This document shows positions 10,519-22,085 of a stretch of DNA of 64,000 nt, piece by piece. A program made the position numbers and the translations under genes. How positions within the stretch are numbered: position 1 is the first letter of the stretch; each line of letters begins with the position of its first letter. The stretch spans positions 23,755,879 through 23,819,878 of the forward strand of contig JARZZO010000003.1 of assembly GCA_030544215.1 (NCBI GenBank). Reading direction: 5' to 3'. Below the pieces are notes generated by a model. It made no database searches. It was not told the DNA's origin and saw only the letters and a list, made by a program, of their open reading frames with translations. The DNA comes from Zantedeschia hybrid cultivar. Lineage: Eukaryota > Streptophyta > Magnoliopsida > Alismatales > Araceae.

Positions 10519-10561
10519 GTGGCCGTCCATACAGTGTGGACGGCCACAGTCGTGGCCGTCC
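10519..10561. repeat. overlapping perfect dyads, GTGGCCGTCC / GGACGGCCAC
   Basis: Three 10-base arms in alternation: GTGGCCGTCC (10519-10528), GGACGGCCAC (10538-10547), GTGGCCGTCC (10552-10561). The middle arm can pair with either neighbour (9- or 4-base loop). It sits about 120-165 bases upstream of the ATG of the plant-mobile-domain gene. The arm sequence is that of the leader array at 45363-45581. Copy 2 keeps only one arm near 30535. Confidence 0.8.
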
Positions 10562-10683
10562 GCCAGGGACAGCCACAGAAGTGGCTTTAAGACCTGAAAA
10601 ACCCCTTGACTTTCACCTTCTCCTTCTCATTCACTTTCTCCTTATCATTCCCCCGATCCCCTGATCATCCTCTCAATTCTCTC

Positions 10684-13485
10684 ATGGCTCGTGTATGGCT
10701 TCCCCGCTCCCTTAGGAGGAGAAAGACCAGTGGTGGTGATGGCGAGGCGGCGGTGGCCGGCGGCAGCGACGACACGGATGCTGGTGGTGGCGGCGGCGAG
10801 GAGGCCGGCGAAGACACGCTCCGCGGCGGAGAAGAAGGAGAAGAAGAGAGGGAGGCAGAAGGTGACGATGAAGAGGAGGAAGTTGAAGTCGATGAAGAGG
10901 AAGAAGAAGCCGGAGAAGAAGAAGAAGAAGACGAGGAGGAAGATGGCGACAACAAGGAGGTTCCCCCGAAGAAGAAGAAGGTAAGTCCTTCTTTTGATTT
11001 TTGAATTTTTTTTTTTAATCTGATCACCCGGATGACGGACGGCGGGCGGCACCGCCGTCCGTATGAGCAGACGGCGGGCGGCCCGACACCCATATATATA
11101 TATATATATTTATATATATACATATGCACCTAACTTTTGTTCTCTCATTTGTGGGATTTGCAGGAACCGTAGAGAGTTCGGGGCAGAGTTTCTTGGGAGT
11201 TGGTCTGGGCCTGGTACCATGCATTGCCCGACCGACTTCTTTTTCAGGTGGATGCATTTGGGTTCGGGCCGCTGTTCCGAATCCGACCATTCATGGTGGA
11301 TGCTCCATTCTTGGTGGCTTTGCGGGAGCGCTGGGATGACAGATGCAGGGCCTTTATCATGCCTTAGGGACATATGCTGCCCACGCTGGAAGACGTATGC
11401 TTTTTGACAGGCTTGCCAATCATTGGTGATCCAGTAGTGGGTCCTGAGCTCAGGGATTACAGGCAGCTTTCAAATCGACTCCTGGGCGAAGGGTATTACC
11501 GAGTTCAAGGAGCATTATCTCATATACCCCTCGGCCATTTTGCCCGATCTGTGGGATTGAGTCGGGTCCGTTGGATGCCGAGCAAGACTCTTGAGGCATT
11601 TACCGAGAGAGTGGAGACTTTGCTAGATTTGGATGGCCACTTAGATGATGAGAATCTATGGATCTTCCTCTTGTTCTTCTTCGGAAGACTGTTATTTGCC
11701 ACAGCTTCCGACAAGGTCAACTTGAAATATTTGCTGCTGTTGGAGAATCTTCAAGCGACGAAGAAGATGGCATGGGGAGCAGTGATGCTGGGTCACCTTT
11801 TCTCTCACCTAGTGTGCTATCGCCAAGGATCTGGCAATTTGGGCGGGTTTACGCCCTTTCTTTAGGTAATCCTTCTTGATTGTTGATTCCTGTCCTTCCT
11901 GATTGATATTGACTATGTTATCTCTTGTAGATTTGGGGCTACCCCCGTTTCCCCATCAGCCGCGGGGCAGTCTCCGCGGATTGTAAGGGATGGACTCCAC
12001 TTATGGTACGGTGGGAAGTGATTCGGGATTATCGTCCCGTTTTGTACCGCGTGGAGGACATTTGTGCCTAGCTTGACACCTTTCCCCCTCATATGGTGAG
12101 TAATTCAAGATATGCACCTCTTGACCAATGATTAAGTCTGACTTTCAACTTCAAACAGGTGGTGTGGATGCCATATGTAGAGGAGGATCTCACTGATCAT
12201 CCATGGGTGTCTCAGAGCCTCTCCCAATTCCGATGAGAAGTGCCCCTGCTATGTGTGAATATCTGTGATGGCCTCTTTGTTCGGATGGCTTTCCGTACGT
12301 GGGGATGGCATCAACCTTTACTTGCCTTTCCGACTTATCCTGATATGAACCGCGGTCGTCGCCGCTCTTCTGCAATTGGTCAGGACTGGCGAGTAGTAAG
12401 GCGGGCTGAGATTGAGGTATGGCACCGCACTGGAGACGCCCTGCCGGAGGATAAAACCCTGCGAGATAGTTATACATACTGGGGAGATTATGCTTGACGG
12501 TACGCAGACCACATGTTTCTAGATGCTCGGCGGGTGCGTTAATTCAAACCTTTCAATTCACTTGCCTTTCATTCAATTTCTTCTTACTGATTGGCCTTGG
12601 TGGTGTACTTGCAACAGATGCTAGAAACCGAAGCCGTGCAGATTTTAAGGAATCAGAATGAGATTTTGGTTCTGCAGACGAGTGACTTGCTTCGGCAAAT
12701 TGGAGAGTTGGTGAGAAATTTTATTTTGTATGCAGGATTAATTTTGCTTTTTTATGCTTGTGGAATTCTTGTGATGTAGAGGGAACCTGGCGCAGGATCA
12801 TCATCTCAGGGACCAGCTGGCCTTGCTGATTGGGAGGCGAGGCTACAGGATGCCCTCCTTCATGCGGAGGCTCGGGAGGCGGACTTGGCACAGCATGTGA
12901 GAGTTGTTAAATTCTTGTGTAATTTCGATTGAGTTTGCGTAACCCTAAGTTCCCTTACAGTGCCAGGAGGTGGAAGCCGCCTTGGCCAGGACGTAGGAAT
13001 TGGAGAACCTCAATCAGCGATTGAGAGATCATATGCTAGAGGAGCGGGCGGCTCGAGTCAGGACAAGAGAGGGATCTCATCCAGACGTATACTGGTAGGG
13101 CAAGATAGCCGGCTTGCGAGAGGAGCTGACGAGGTCGCAGATAGAGGTGAGGGAGCTTCATTTCAAGTACCGGACCTTGTGGGACCGAGTGATGAAGAAG
13201 GGGCGAGAACGAGCCACGAGATCTAGGGCACAGAGTCCAGGAGCTCGTCCGCCTATCCCTGCTCCATCAGCTGGTTAGGCACCTGCTGGGAGTTCAGTGT
13301 TTAGGGACCTCGACTCCCTACTTGCTGAGGATGCATGGAGGGCACTTCGACCTGCTGGCTCTTCGGGGTCCATGCGGCCGGCATCGGGCCATCGCCGTGC
13401 TCGGGAGGATGGCGCTGAGAGTCAGATGAGACACTCCTCTCGTGATAGGAGAGATGATGAGGTGGAGGGAAAGAAGAGGGAGTGA
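10684..13485 (+). pseudogene. antisense extra gene 2 of Tat copy 1, plant mobile domain protein
   Basis: Seven exons with GT-AG introns, all shared with copy 2: 10684-10980, 11164-11865, 11931-12095, 12159-12533, 12618-12710, 12779-12896, 12961-13485. Exon 1 encodes an acidic, Glu-rich head (MARVWLPRSLRRRK then long Glu runs, ending in four Lys). Exons 2-4 encode the plant mobile domain: RERWDD, TLEDVCFLTGLPIIGDPVV, FFFGRLLFATASDKV, LGHLF, GGFTPFL, then IWGYPRFPI and RWEVIRDYRPVLYRVED. Exons 5-7 give a coiled-coil-like tail and a Ser/Arg-rich end (SRDRRDDE). Plant mobile domain proteins include transposon-derived host factors such as MAIN; here it is still inside a retrotransposon, opposite gag-pol. 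Broken by several stops (near 11170, 11367, 11863, 12076, 12233, 12495 and 13277), mostly CAG, CGA or TGG changes. A pyrimidine-rich 5' region precedes the ATG. Confidence 0.75.
11035..11122. repeat. GC-rich dyad and (AT)n microsatellite in intron 1
   Basis: Inside the first intron (10981-11163) of the plant-mobile-domain gene: a 10-base arm dyad ACGGACGGCG / CGCCGTCCGT with an 8-base loop (11035-11062), a further related GGCGGGCGGC arm, then an AT/TA microsatellite (about 11091-11122). Copy 2 replaces the microsatellite with more GC-rich dyads (30975-31095). Confidence 0.7.
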
Positions 13486-15163
13486 GAGCTGATATAGGGG
13501 TATGCCCCTGTTTTGTGATGTATGAACATTATGTTATGCTTGCATATTTCACTATTTAGATGTCCGGACACTTCTTGTCTTGCTTTTGTTCATACATATT
13601 CTTCCTGCATGCACAACATTAGGGGAAACAGTTAGTAGTATCTGTTTTCGGCCCCTTGCCCAAAAAAGAGCAACTACCTTTTCCCTAGCCTTCGAATAGG
13701 GTCAAGGGGCCGTGTCCTACTAACCTGACAAAAGGAAGAGTATTGAAACTGATGCGACAAGTAAATATGCAAATGTTGGCAGATATTAACAAATGAGGTG
13801 TGTGAAAAATGAAAACATGTTTTTTATTCTGACCACCTGGTGACTGCCCAAACTTAGCCTGGTTGAATGATGAAAGGGAAATGCACACTCAACTTCCTAG
13901 GTATCCTAAGCACACATCTAGGTTGATTTGGGCCTCTAGACTCCTCAAACTAACCTTGACCGGCTAAGACTCATACTGATGACAATACCGTCATGCCATG
14001 CTTAGGCTCCAGCTGCTTCCGACCACCAAGTTTGCCTAAAAAGTTTTCGAGGTAAATGATTTGCCCGACCTGGGTCTCTTTCTTCACAACCTAGAAGGTA
14101 TAAGATGGAACACCTTGGAACCCCAACGGTCAACCGCGCGACGTTGACCCGAAATCAGATGCCGTCGCACCTATAGGTGACGCACATGCATTGACCTAAG
14201 CCCGAAGTTTTGAGAGTGCTCATTGAGATTATGGTTAAGGAATTGATTCACCAGAAACACTGACATTACTCATTACCCATTTTGGACTCCTGTGATCATG
14301 TAAGCATATGACGATTTTTGAAAAACAAACCATTTTAAAATGGTGTTCGGTCTTTAGATAGCCATCTCGTGTTAAACCTTGGGGGAGAAAAAGTGAAGAA
14401 ATTTTGAAGACAAACCTCACAGGAGGATCAAAAAAACCATTAAAAGTTAGAGCTATGACAAAACAGATCCTTTTTTGACCTCTTAGATGCCCCTATTTAC
14501 TTTTGATTTTTCTGGCCTTTGGTAGATTTCATGGCCAGGCACGGTCACGACCATGCTTTTTTGTACGATTGCTTGAACCCCTTTTCTTTTTGTATTTTCT
14601 TTTTCTTTCTTGATATTTTCGGGGTTATTTGATATTCCGCCTACGGGGACACTGCCCTCTTCATGTGCTCTGGTCCTTTACATTTCATATTTGGGCCTAT
14701 TTGAGGGGTTACACCTATCGGGTTGTTGAGGAACCGCAGTTTGCTGAGCTCGACCGTTTAAGGGCGTCGGCTGTCCTGATCAGTCGAGAGACGAAAAGAA
14801 AAGGTTGCAATTGACAGTGTACTAAAGACTTCGAACTCATTTTAAGAAAGTTCTCTTTGAAAAAATGTGTAGATGTGTGCATCTCACGATGATCATAAGT
14901 ATCCGTATGAAAGTAAAGTAGAGACATCCAAGGTTCTGGTGGATCAAATTCTTAACCAAACCTTAATGTTAACCCAACCTATCATGCAACTAGACCTAGA
15001 CAGGAGGTTACGTGGCAGTCACCAGACAATTAGATTTTGTATTTTTTCTAATTTTTTTTGTGATTTTCATTGAAGCATGTACATATTTACAAATATTTTT
15101 GCCGCTTTTTGGAATATTCAACTTTTTTTTTGGATTTTGAAATTTTTGATTTTTTGTGTATTT
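13486..15163. other. non-coding stretch between antisense gene 2 and integrase end
   Basis: Lies between the tails of two convergent gene sets: the plus-strand antisense gene ending at 13485 and the minus-strand integrase ending at 15164. It probably holds both transcripts' 3' ends. I see a T-rich block near 15040-15160 and a palindrome-like segment near 14160 (GTCGCACC, then GGTGAC). A 61-residue plus-strand frame at 14629-14814 also occurs in copy 2 (34623-34847), but the two copies are so similar that this does not prove coding. Confidence 0.55.
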
Positions 15164-16394
15164 TTAAGGGTAAAACTTCTTCAGATACACCCCATTCCAA
15201 GGATGAGGTAATTCTTCTCCATTTTCATTGATTAGGCGGTATGCATTACCTGAGTGTGCCTCCTTGATTACGAATGGACCTTCCCAATTTTCTTGCAATT
15301 TATTCCTAAGACCAGGAATTTTGATCATTTTTCTCTTGAGTACCATTTCCCCAATTTCAAACTTTCTTTCAAGAACCTTCTTTGCATAGAATCTCGCGAT
15401 CCTATTTCTGTAAACTTGAGCGTGGTTTGCCGCCATTAACCTTTTTTCGTCTAATAGTTCCAGTTGGGTTAACATGGCTTTGCGACGTTCAACGTCACTG
15501 ATTCCACTGTCCAACTGCACTCTTAGCGAAGAGAGAAGGATCTCATATGGAAGCACCGCATCTGTCCCAAATGTTAAGGCATAAGGTGTTTGTCCTGTGG
15601 GAGTTCGGACAGAAGTGCGATACGCCCAAAGAGCCTCGACTAGGCGATCAAACTAATCTGAATAATTGTGAGATCTGCAAGTTCTTTTGATGATTCGAAT
15701 GAGAGTTTTATTGGTTGCTTCTTTTTGACTATTTCCTTGTGGGTAGTAAGGCGAAGAGTGATGCAAATTAATACCATACTTACTATACATGTCCTAGAGC
15801 TCCTGGGAGATGAATTGTGGTCCATTGTCGGTGACGAGATCGCGCAGTGTCCCAAACCTGGCCAGAATGTTGCGCTTGATGAACTTCACTACCGTGGATG
15901 CTTTGATCTCCGTGATCAGCCCATTTAGTGAAATACTCAGTGGCGGTTAAGATGAAAGATTTCTTTTTTATTTCGCCTGATCGATCTTCCAGAGGTCCTA
16001 TAACATCGAATGCCCACATAGCGAAGGGCCAAGGGGAAATGATGGGATTGAGAGATGACGAAGGTACATGAATCTTGTTAGCATGTAACTGACATTTCAA
16101 GCACCTTCGAACAAATATGGAACAGTTAGCCTCCATTGAAGGCCAATAATAGGACATGAGAAGTTTCTGAGTTAAGGCGCAGCCATTGATATGACCACCA
16201 CAATCGCTCGCATGAGCGGCTTCTATGACATGATGGATTTCGACATCATCTAGACACCGAAGGAGTACCCCAGTTAAGGATCTTCTGAAAAGAAGTCCGC
16301 CTAAAATGAGGTAGCGTTGAGATGCTCGGCGGATTGCCTTGCGGTCAGAAGTTGTGGCATAAGATGGGAAGGATCTATCGCGAAGGAAGTTCAT
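15164..16394 (-). pseudogene. broken integrase of Tat copy 1
   Basis: Frames 15783-16394 and 15164-15556 on the minus strand. The first has the N-terminal zinc region (HASDCGGH, CLKC) and the start of the catalytic core (AFDVIGPLEDRSG, TATEYFTKW); the second Asp and catalytic Glu region follow in another frame after a small deletion near 15920 relative to copy 2. The C-terminal part has a GPF module (NWEGPFVIKEAHSGNAYRL) and ends HPWNGVYLKKFYP, the natural polyprotein end. It inserts cDNA in active relatives; here frameshifted and non-functional. Confidence 0.85.
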
Positions 16395-16517
16395 GATATC
16401 AAAATACCTCGGATTTCCATCATCCCAATCGGGGGTGAATTCCTCCGTGATAACAGAGACATGCTCAGATGAGAGAAGGAATTGTTGGAACCAGGGGTCC
16501 CGAAAGGAGGGTAAGTC

Positions 16518-16976
16518 TTACTTGTGTATAGTGATGGCTACTGAGCTTTTGGTGATGGGAATTTCTAGTGCTGAAGATAAGGAAGCTAAGGCATCTGCTA
16601 GGATGTTCTGGGACCAAGGCACACGTACATAGGTAATCTTCCTGAAATGCCTAGCTAGCAATCTCACCAACTCCTGATATGGCTTCAATTTTAGATCCCG
16701 GGTTTGATACTTGCCCACGGTTTGATGAAGAATCAATTAAGAATCTCCAATTATTCTCAATTCCATGACTTTGAGAACCAGTGCCAATTTTAAGCCAGCT
16801 AGGAGAGCCTCATATTCGGCAACATTGTTGGTCACTGAGAAGGAGAGTAGGCAAGCATGCGGAATACTTACCCCTTCCGAGGATACGAGGACCACTCCTA
16901 CCCCATTGCCTTGAGAATTAAGTGCCCCATCGAAGTAAAGGACCCAGGATGGAGTATCATCCACTATTAGGCCCAA
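16518..16976 (-). pseudogene. archaeal-type RNase H of Tat copy 1
   Basis: Split into two frames by a stop near 16737. Upstream part: Asp in VLYFDGALNSQGNG, Glu in NVAEYEALLAGLKLA, Asp in RIIGDS. Downstream part: YQELVRLLARHFRKITYVRV, then SQNILADALASLSSALEIP with the terminal ADALA motif. It is the second RNase H typical of Tat elements, placed between the retroviral-type RNase H and integrase. The right copy (inside 36276-37499) is unbroken at this point. Confidence 0.85.
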
Positions 16977-17113
16977 CTCCTCATCCAGGAACTCATCGTT
17001 GGCGGGCGAGAATGTAGGCAGCGGATGATGAGCTAGGTGCTCGACAATTGCTTGCCCTTTACATCCTTCTGATTTACATAAGTGATGTCAAATTGGTTCA
17101 AGAAGGTATGCCA

Positions 17114-18924
17114 TCACACCAGCCTATCTGTTACAACTGGCCGTTCTAGCAAATATTTTATCGGGTCCATTCTTGCTAGAAGTTTAACCTCGTGGGCGAG
17201 GAAGTAGTGCTTCAATTTCTGCAATACCCAGACGATGGCCGCACATGTTCTTTTCATGGCAGTGTATCGCTTTTCAGCATCGTTGAAGAGCATGGAGAGA
17301 TAGTACACTACTCTTTCTTTCTTCTCGTCGTCAAGTTGGGCCAATACTGCTCTAGCTGATTCTTCAGTGGTGGAGATATATAGAAATAAAGGCCGCCCCA
17401 GGATAGGAGCCATAAGAACTGGTGGATTGAGGAGATAATTCTTCAACTCGTCGAAGGCCTTTTGACACTTATCACTCCAAATAAACTTTGTACCTCCTTT
17501 CAATAAATCATAAAAGAGTTTACATCTCACAGAATGTTGAGATATGAACCGTCTGATAAATTGGAGATGGCCGATAAGACCCTTTATATCCCTGACATTT
17601 TTAGGAGGGGGCATTTCCACTATCGCCTTCACTTTGTCCGGATCAACCTCAATCCCGTTTCTTCTTACCATGAACCCTAGCAATTTGCCAGAGGAAACAC
17701 CGAATACACACTTTTATGGATTCATTTTCAGTTGGTGCTCTCTTGACCTCTGCATTACAGTCTTTAGAACTTGAGCATGCTCCTTCTTGGTTTTAGACTT
17801 CACTAAGATATCATCTATATAAACCTTAATGTTGATGTGAATCATGTCATGAAAGATTGCCATCATTGCCCTCTGGTAGGTGGCTCCAGCGTTCTTAAGC
17901 CCAAATGGCATGACCATGTAGCAATAAGTTCCCCATGGGGTTATAAAAGATATTTTCTCTTGGTCTTCTTTAGTTAGTCGGATTTGATTATATCCTGAAA
18001 AACCATCCATGAAGGACAACATTTCAAATCCAGCCATATTGTCGACTAGCAAGTGTATATGAGGAAGTGGAAAATCATCCTTTGGACATGCTTGATTGAG
18101 GTTGCTGAAGTCTATGCAAACCCTAACCTTTCCATCCTTTTTTGCCAAGGGGACGATATTAGCTACCCACATAGGATAGAGCACTACCCGAATGAACTTG
18201 GCCTTGTGTAATTTGTCAACCTCTTCTTTTACCTTAAGTGCTAATTCTGGTTGTAGCCGTCTTAACTTTTGTTTCACGGATCTGGCATCAGGCTTGAGGA
18301 TTAGCCGATGTTCCACCAACTCTGTGTTTAATCCGGGCATATCCTCATACGACCAAGCAAATCCGTCAGGATATTCTCAGAGTACGGCTATTATGGACCC
18401 TTCTTCTTTCGGACTCAATTTAGCACTATCTTCGGATCCTTCTCTGTTCCAAGGTTGACTTCTTTAGCGGGTTCATCGATGGTTGACGAAGGTTCATCAA
18501 ACTGTCTCATCCCATTAACAAACGATTCGGCCAAGTCATCGTCCTCTTCACTTTCACTAAGCTCAAATACTCCTAGGCCATCATTGCAAGATTCAACTTT
18601 CAGAAGCTCCATCGGCTCAGAGATAATTCCTATCTGAAGAAATTTACCAACTTTGTTCAAAATTTTACACCTATTTGCTAACTCCTGAACTAAGAAAGAT
18701 GGAACCTGCTTAACCCTACAATTCCTAGACAAGGAGGAGGCTATCCTAATTCCAAAGCTACTATGTACGTGACCCAGAGAATGAGTCAGGTTTGTCCCGG
18801 ATGGGACAAGGGTGGACCCTTGGGATAAAGATTCAGTGATGGCGGGGTTGCCCCACCATGTAGGTTCCTCAAAAGTGACCTCGCATCCTCCAGTATGAGA
18901 ATTGGTCTTTTTTTTTATGATCAA
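17114..18924 (-). pseudogene. reverse transcriptase and RNase H of Tat copy 1
   Basis: Minus-strand frames 18415-18924 (pol spacer), 17714-18340 (polymerase) and 17114-17683 (connection plus RNase H). The polymerase shows RVCIDFSNLNQACPKDDFPLP, MDGFSGYNQI, MPFGLKNAGATYQRAM and the catalytic VYIDDILVKSK (YxDD box). After a stop at the KMNP position come the thumb (PPPKNVRDIKGLIGHLQFIRR) and a retroviral-type RNase H (TAMKRTCAAIVWVLQKLKHY). It would copy element RNA to DNA. At least two in-frame stops and a shift make it inactive. The Asp expected in the first RNase H motif is not obvious (LYISTTEESARAVL), as in other Tat elements where this domain is degenerate. Confidence 0.87.
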
Positions 18925-19440
18925 ATGCCTCTAACATGAAACATTCAGGAGAATGGGCTTGGACTGGTGCTGGGAGCATCATGATGGAAGGTGGGTGGAC
19001 TAAGAAAGGAATGAACGTGGCAGGTGCCGGTTCATTCTTGACCAAAAAGAGCCCTATCTGTGAGTTGTCTGATTCATGAACAAGGATGTTATTCCGAAAT
19101 CTTCTTCATTTTCCACTCGACTATTCCCGTTCTCTTCTTGTACTCCCCCTTCTATCCTAAGCAACTCCTGACTTTTCTTCACGAAGTGATTCATGAGGGA
19201 CCATTTTTTTGTCCTTTTTGTTGGTTCAGTTGACTTGTAACCTAGGCCAAATCCTCCGATGATAGGATTCCCTGAAATGGGCTATTGCATCCCTTGTTAT
19301 TATCTTCCTAACCCAGAGCCTGAATTGTACCCCATCTTACCCATGAGTTGCCAACCTATGCCGGGCCTGGGCCTGGGATGAGAATTGACTGATGAAAGTA
19401 CGGGTTCTTTGCCTTTCTTGGAAGTTATCATAGATGGAAT
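18925..19440 (-). other. protease-to-polymerase spacer of Tat copy 1 pol
   Basis: Part of the degraded polyprotein between protease and polymerase. Out-of-frame pieces match the more readable stretch in copy 2 (38979-39230, including REENEEDFGITSLFHELDS). No recognised domain and no inserted element seen. Confidence 0.5.
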
Positions 19441-19899
19441 CTATTCTGCTGTTACTGAGTCCAGTGACTCGATATAGAGAGTGCTTTTGACTTTCACAAT
19501 TTTCTCATTATATAGGAACTTATAGCACTGGTGGTTGGTGGATGGGACCCCCAAGGTTTGGTCCATCCAAGGTCTCCCTAGAATAGCATTGTAGATGGGC
19601 TTAACATCCAAGATGTAGAATTCCGAAATCATGGCTACCGAGCCGATTTCCCGTTGTAGGAAGATTTTTCCATCTGCTGGTCTTTGAGAATTATCGTAGG
19701 CCGAGACCATCATGGAGGTGAACTCAATCTTCTCTGGATCTATTCTTATCTTCTTAAGGGTCTTGAGGGGACATACATTGATGGAGGGTCCGGTATCCAG
19801 TAAAATAAAGTTTACTGAATGACCATTGAGAGTGGCATTTAGGCACAACGGGAGAGATCGGCACCGGGGGGGGGGATCTTTTTCTGGGAAGGATATCAT
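19441..19899 (-). pseudogene. retropepsin-type protease of Tat copy 1
   Basis: Aspartic protease that would cut the polyprotein. The active-site motif is FILLDTGPSINVCPLKTL (DTG about residue 36), followed by MMVSAYDNSQRP, GSVAMISEFYILDVKPIYN and the conserved AILGRPWMDQ. The frame runs on past 19440 to a stop. In this copy the poly-C tract at its start has 10 bases and keeps the protease in the frame of gag, but a CAG-to-TAG change near 19906 separates the two. Confidence 0.85.
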
Positions 19900-19905
19900 G
19901 GGGGT

Positions 19906-22085
19906 CTAAGTGACCGAGAGGATAGCATTAGTGACTCCTCCAATAAGAAGATCTTCATTGACCGTGATTTGCTGTAAGGAATTAAACAACATTTCCCTGT
20001 GTGTGGAAGATTTCCAGATTAGCTCAAGGATAGAGATCTTGGTAGGAGTCTTCTCCAAATGCTGGAGGATGTCATATTCAGATTGGACATTTCCTGCAGT
20101 AGGGATTGAGTTATCCTGGGAGTCCAAGGGTTGGCTTGGAGGGATAATGCGATTCCTAAGCGTTACCCCCACCAACATTGGCTCTGCCTCATTCACTGGT
20201 GACCTTATAGGATTGAGGCGAGTCATCGACCCCTGATTCTTGGTTGGGCAGAAGACGGATAGAGTGGGTCCCTCAGCTGTGATCGGAGGGATCTGAATGA
20301 GGGTAACTGGCTTGAGGATTGCTGGTTGTTCTTTGGGTCGGATTAGGACCAAAGGCTTGTCTTGGGAGATCGTGGAGACTTCTGGGGTGAATCCTCTAGT
20401 CTCATGTGACCAAGTGGGATCTTGATGTTTTATCCCAGATCCTTCATACTCTCAATATTGCTCTCTGCGGACCACTCTGGGTTCCAGGTCTTTGATCAAA
20501 GTATTGACCTTACTTTGAGAACTGGAGGGATCTTGGACTGCTTGATGAGAAGGTAACGGATCTTTCACAATTCCTAACTCCTTCTTGGCCTTTAAGGCAT
20601 CAATGGCCTTCTTCATATCCTCCCAGTTTATCCGACCTTCATCATTCAGATCATACACCTAATCCCTGAAAGTGAAGCAGTTGTAGATTGTGTGACCTGG
20701 GATCCTATGGTAGGGGCAATACCTGGACGTGTCCGCGCTGCGCGGAACACCTTCTCGTTGAGGCGGGAGTTGAATGGCATTGCAGGCTAGCAAGGCATAA
20801 AAAATGTTTGCTAACGATTCTAGCAGAGGTGGATATGATGCATGTTTAGCCATAGGACGACTATAATTAATCGGGAGAGGAACAACTGAGTATTGTTTCT
20901 GATTGGACTGAGCATCAGACTTAGGTTGAGAATTGGGAATCCTGATTGGTTGGGTTAGCATACTAACCTGCTCATTGATGGTGACTCCTTTTGTGGTGGG
21001 AGTCGGTGTGGCTTTCTTGTTCCTGTTTCTGTTCTCGAAGAACGAGGGCAGAGTGGAGTCTCGATTTAAGACTGAACTACTCTAGCTCGATTATATAGCT
21101 GAGTGAATGTTTGAAGTTCGCTAAGCATGAGAATAGCTCGGAGCTGTGGGGTAGCGTTGTTGACAAGCATAGTGACAGCTTGGGCTTCAGGGATGACAAC
21201 CTCTGCTCTAGAGACCATGGCTCTGCACCTATTAACAAAGTGAGTTAAGTCTTCGTCAAACTTCATTTTTTCCATTACGATATCGAATAAGGTAGGGGGC
21301 AAGGCTGCCATGTGATTGAAATGGGTGATGAATCTTTCAAAGACCATATCGAAATTGATTAGGTTAGTGGCTGGTAGAGAAGAAAACCATCTCAAGGCCT
21401 CTCCCTCGAGAGACTTCTGAAAGAGGTGGACAAGGAGGACTCTATCAAAGAGCCACTGGTGAGAATCTATGAGAAACCCTGATAAGTGATGATGTGGGTC
21501 AGTGGTACTATCATACTTCCTGTACTTATACACTTTGAATCCTGGTGGGAAGTAGGCTGCAGGGAGCCTACAGTAGCTCGAAAGGGAATGAGGTTGTCTC
21601 AGGATGAGATTTTTGGCCATGAGTTGCCGCACATAAGTCTCGACCTCATTCTTGTAGATGAACTCCTCCTACTTGGGAGGTGTGACCTGGTTGATGAGAT
21701 TAGATGGAATTGTTTGACCTGGCATTGTTTGATTAGCCTGGGGTCGGATAGACGATCCTTGGAATTGAGTCTTCCGAGGAGTGGCATCCTGGATTTTGCC
21801 ACGGGAGACTAATTGGATAAGTTGATTAGGAGTATAACGTGATAATACAACAATAACTTTCGGATCTTCTCCAGGATTTTGGAATGTTCTACTTGAAACT
21901 ACCGGCTCATCTTCTCCTTGCGAGGTAGAAGATTCATCAGAATCTTTCCTCGTAAGTCCTTCTCTGGATGCTTGGAGCATACCTATGAAGGTTTGCTGTG
22001 GATTTTCTTCAATTTCATTGTTACCAAACTCATCCATGTCATAATACACCGTGTTAACATACACTCGATTCATTATGAAACACAA
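19906..22085 (-). pseudogene. gag of Tat copy 1, fragmented
   Basis: Minus-strand gag in pieces: 21669-22085 (N-terminal, containing MNRVYVNTVYYDMDEFGNN), 21066-21632 (capsid core: DPHHHLSGFL, VHLFQKSLEGEALRWFSSLP, FERFITHFNHM), 20659-20961, 20452-20658 and 19906-20352. A zinc-knuckle-like CPYHRIPGHTIYNC is visible near 20690-20730. Gag would form the particle and bind element RNA. Stops include CAG to TAG near 21666. Copy 2 preserves most of it as one open frame (39903-41693), which shows how the pieces connect. Confidence 0.83.

Noticed and set aside
10645..11129. Ser-rich and Phe-rich minus-strand ORFs opposite the acidic exon
   Set aside because: They mirror the Glu-codon-rich exon 1 of the plant-mobile-domain gene; the plus-strand model has shared splice sites in two copies.
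14156..14190. Possible member of the GGCGTC dyad family in Tat copies (also near 34192)
   Set aside because: The GTCGCACC/GGTGAC palindrome does not fit the 12-10-12 layout or the outer arm sequence.
14629..14814. 61-residue plus-strand ORF found in both Tat copies
   Set aside because: The copies are too similar overall for its preservation to be informative; no splice link to the antisense gene was evident.
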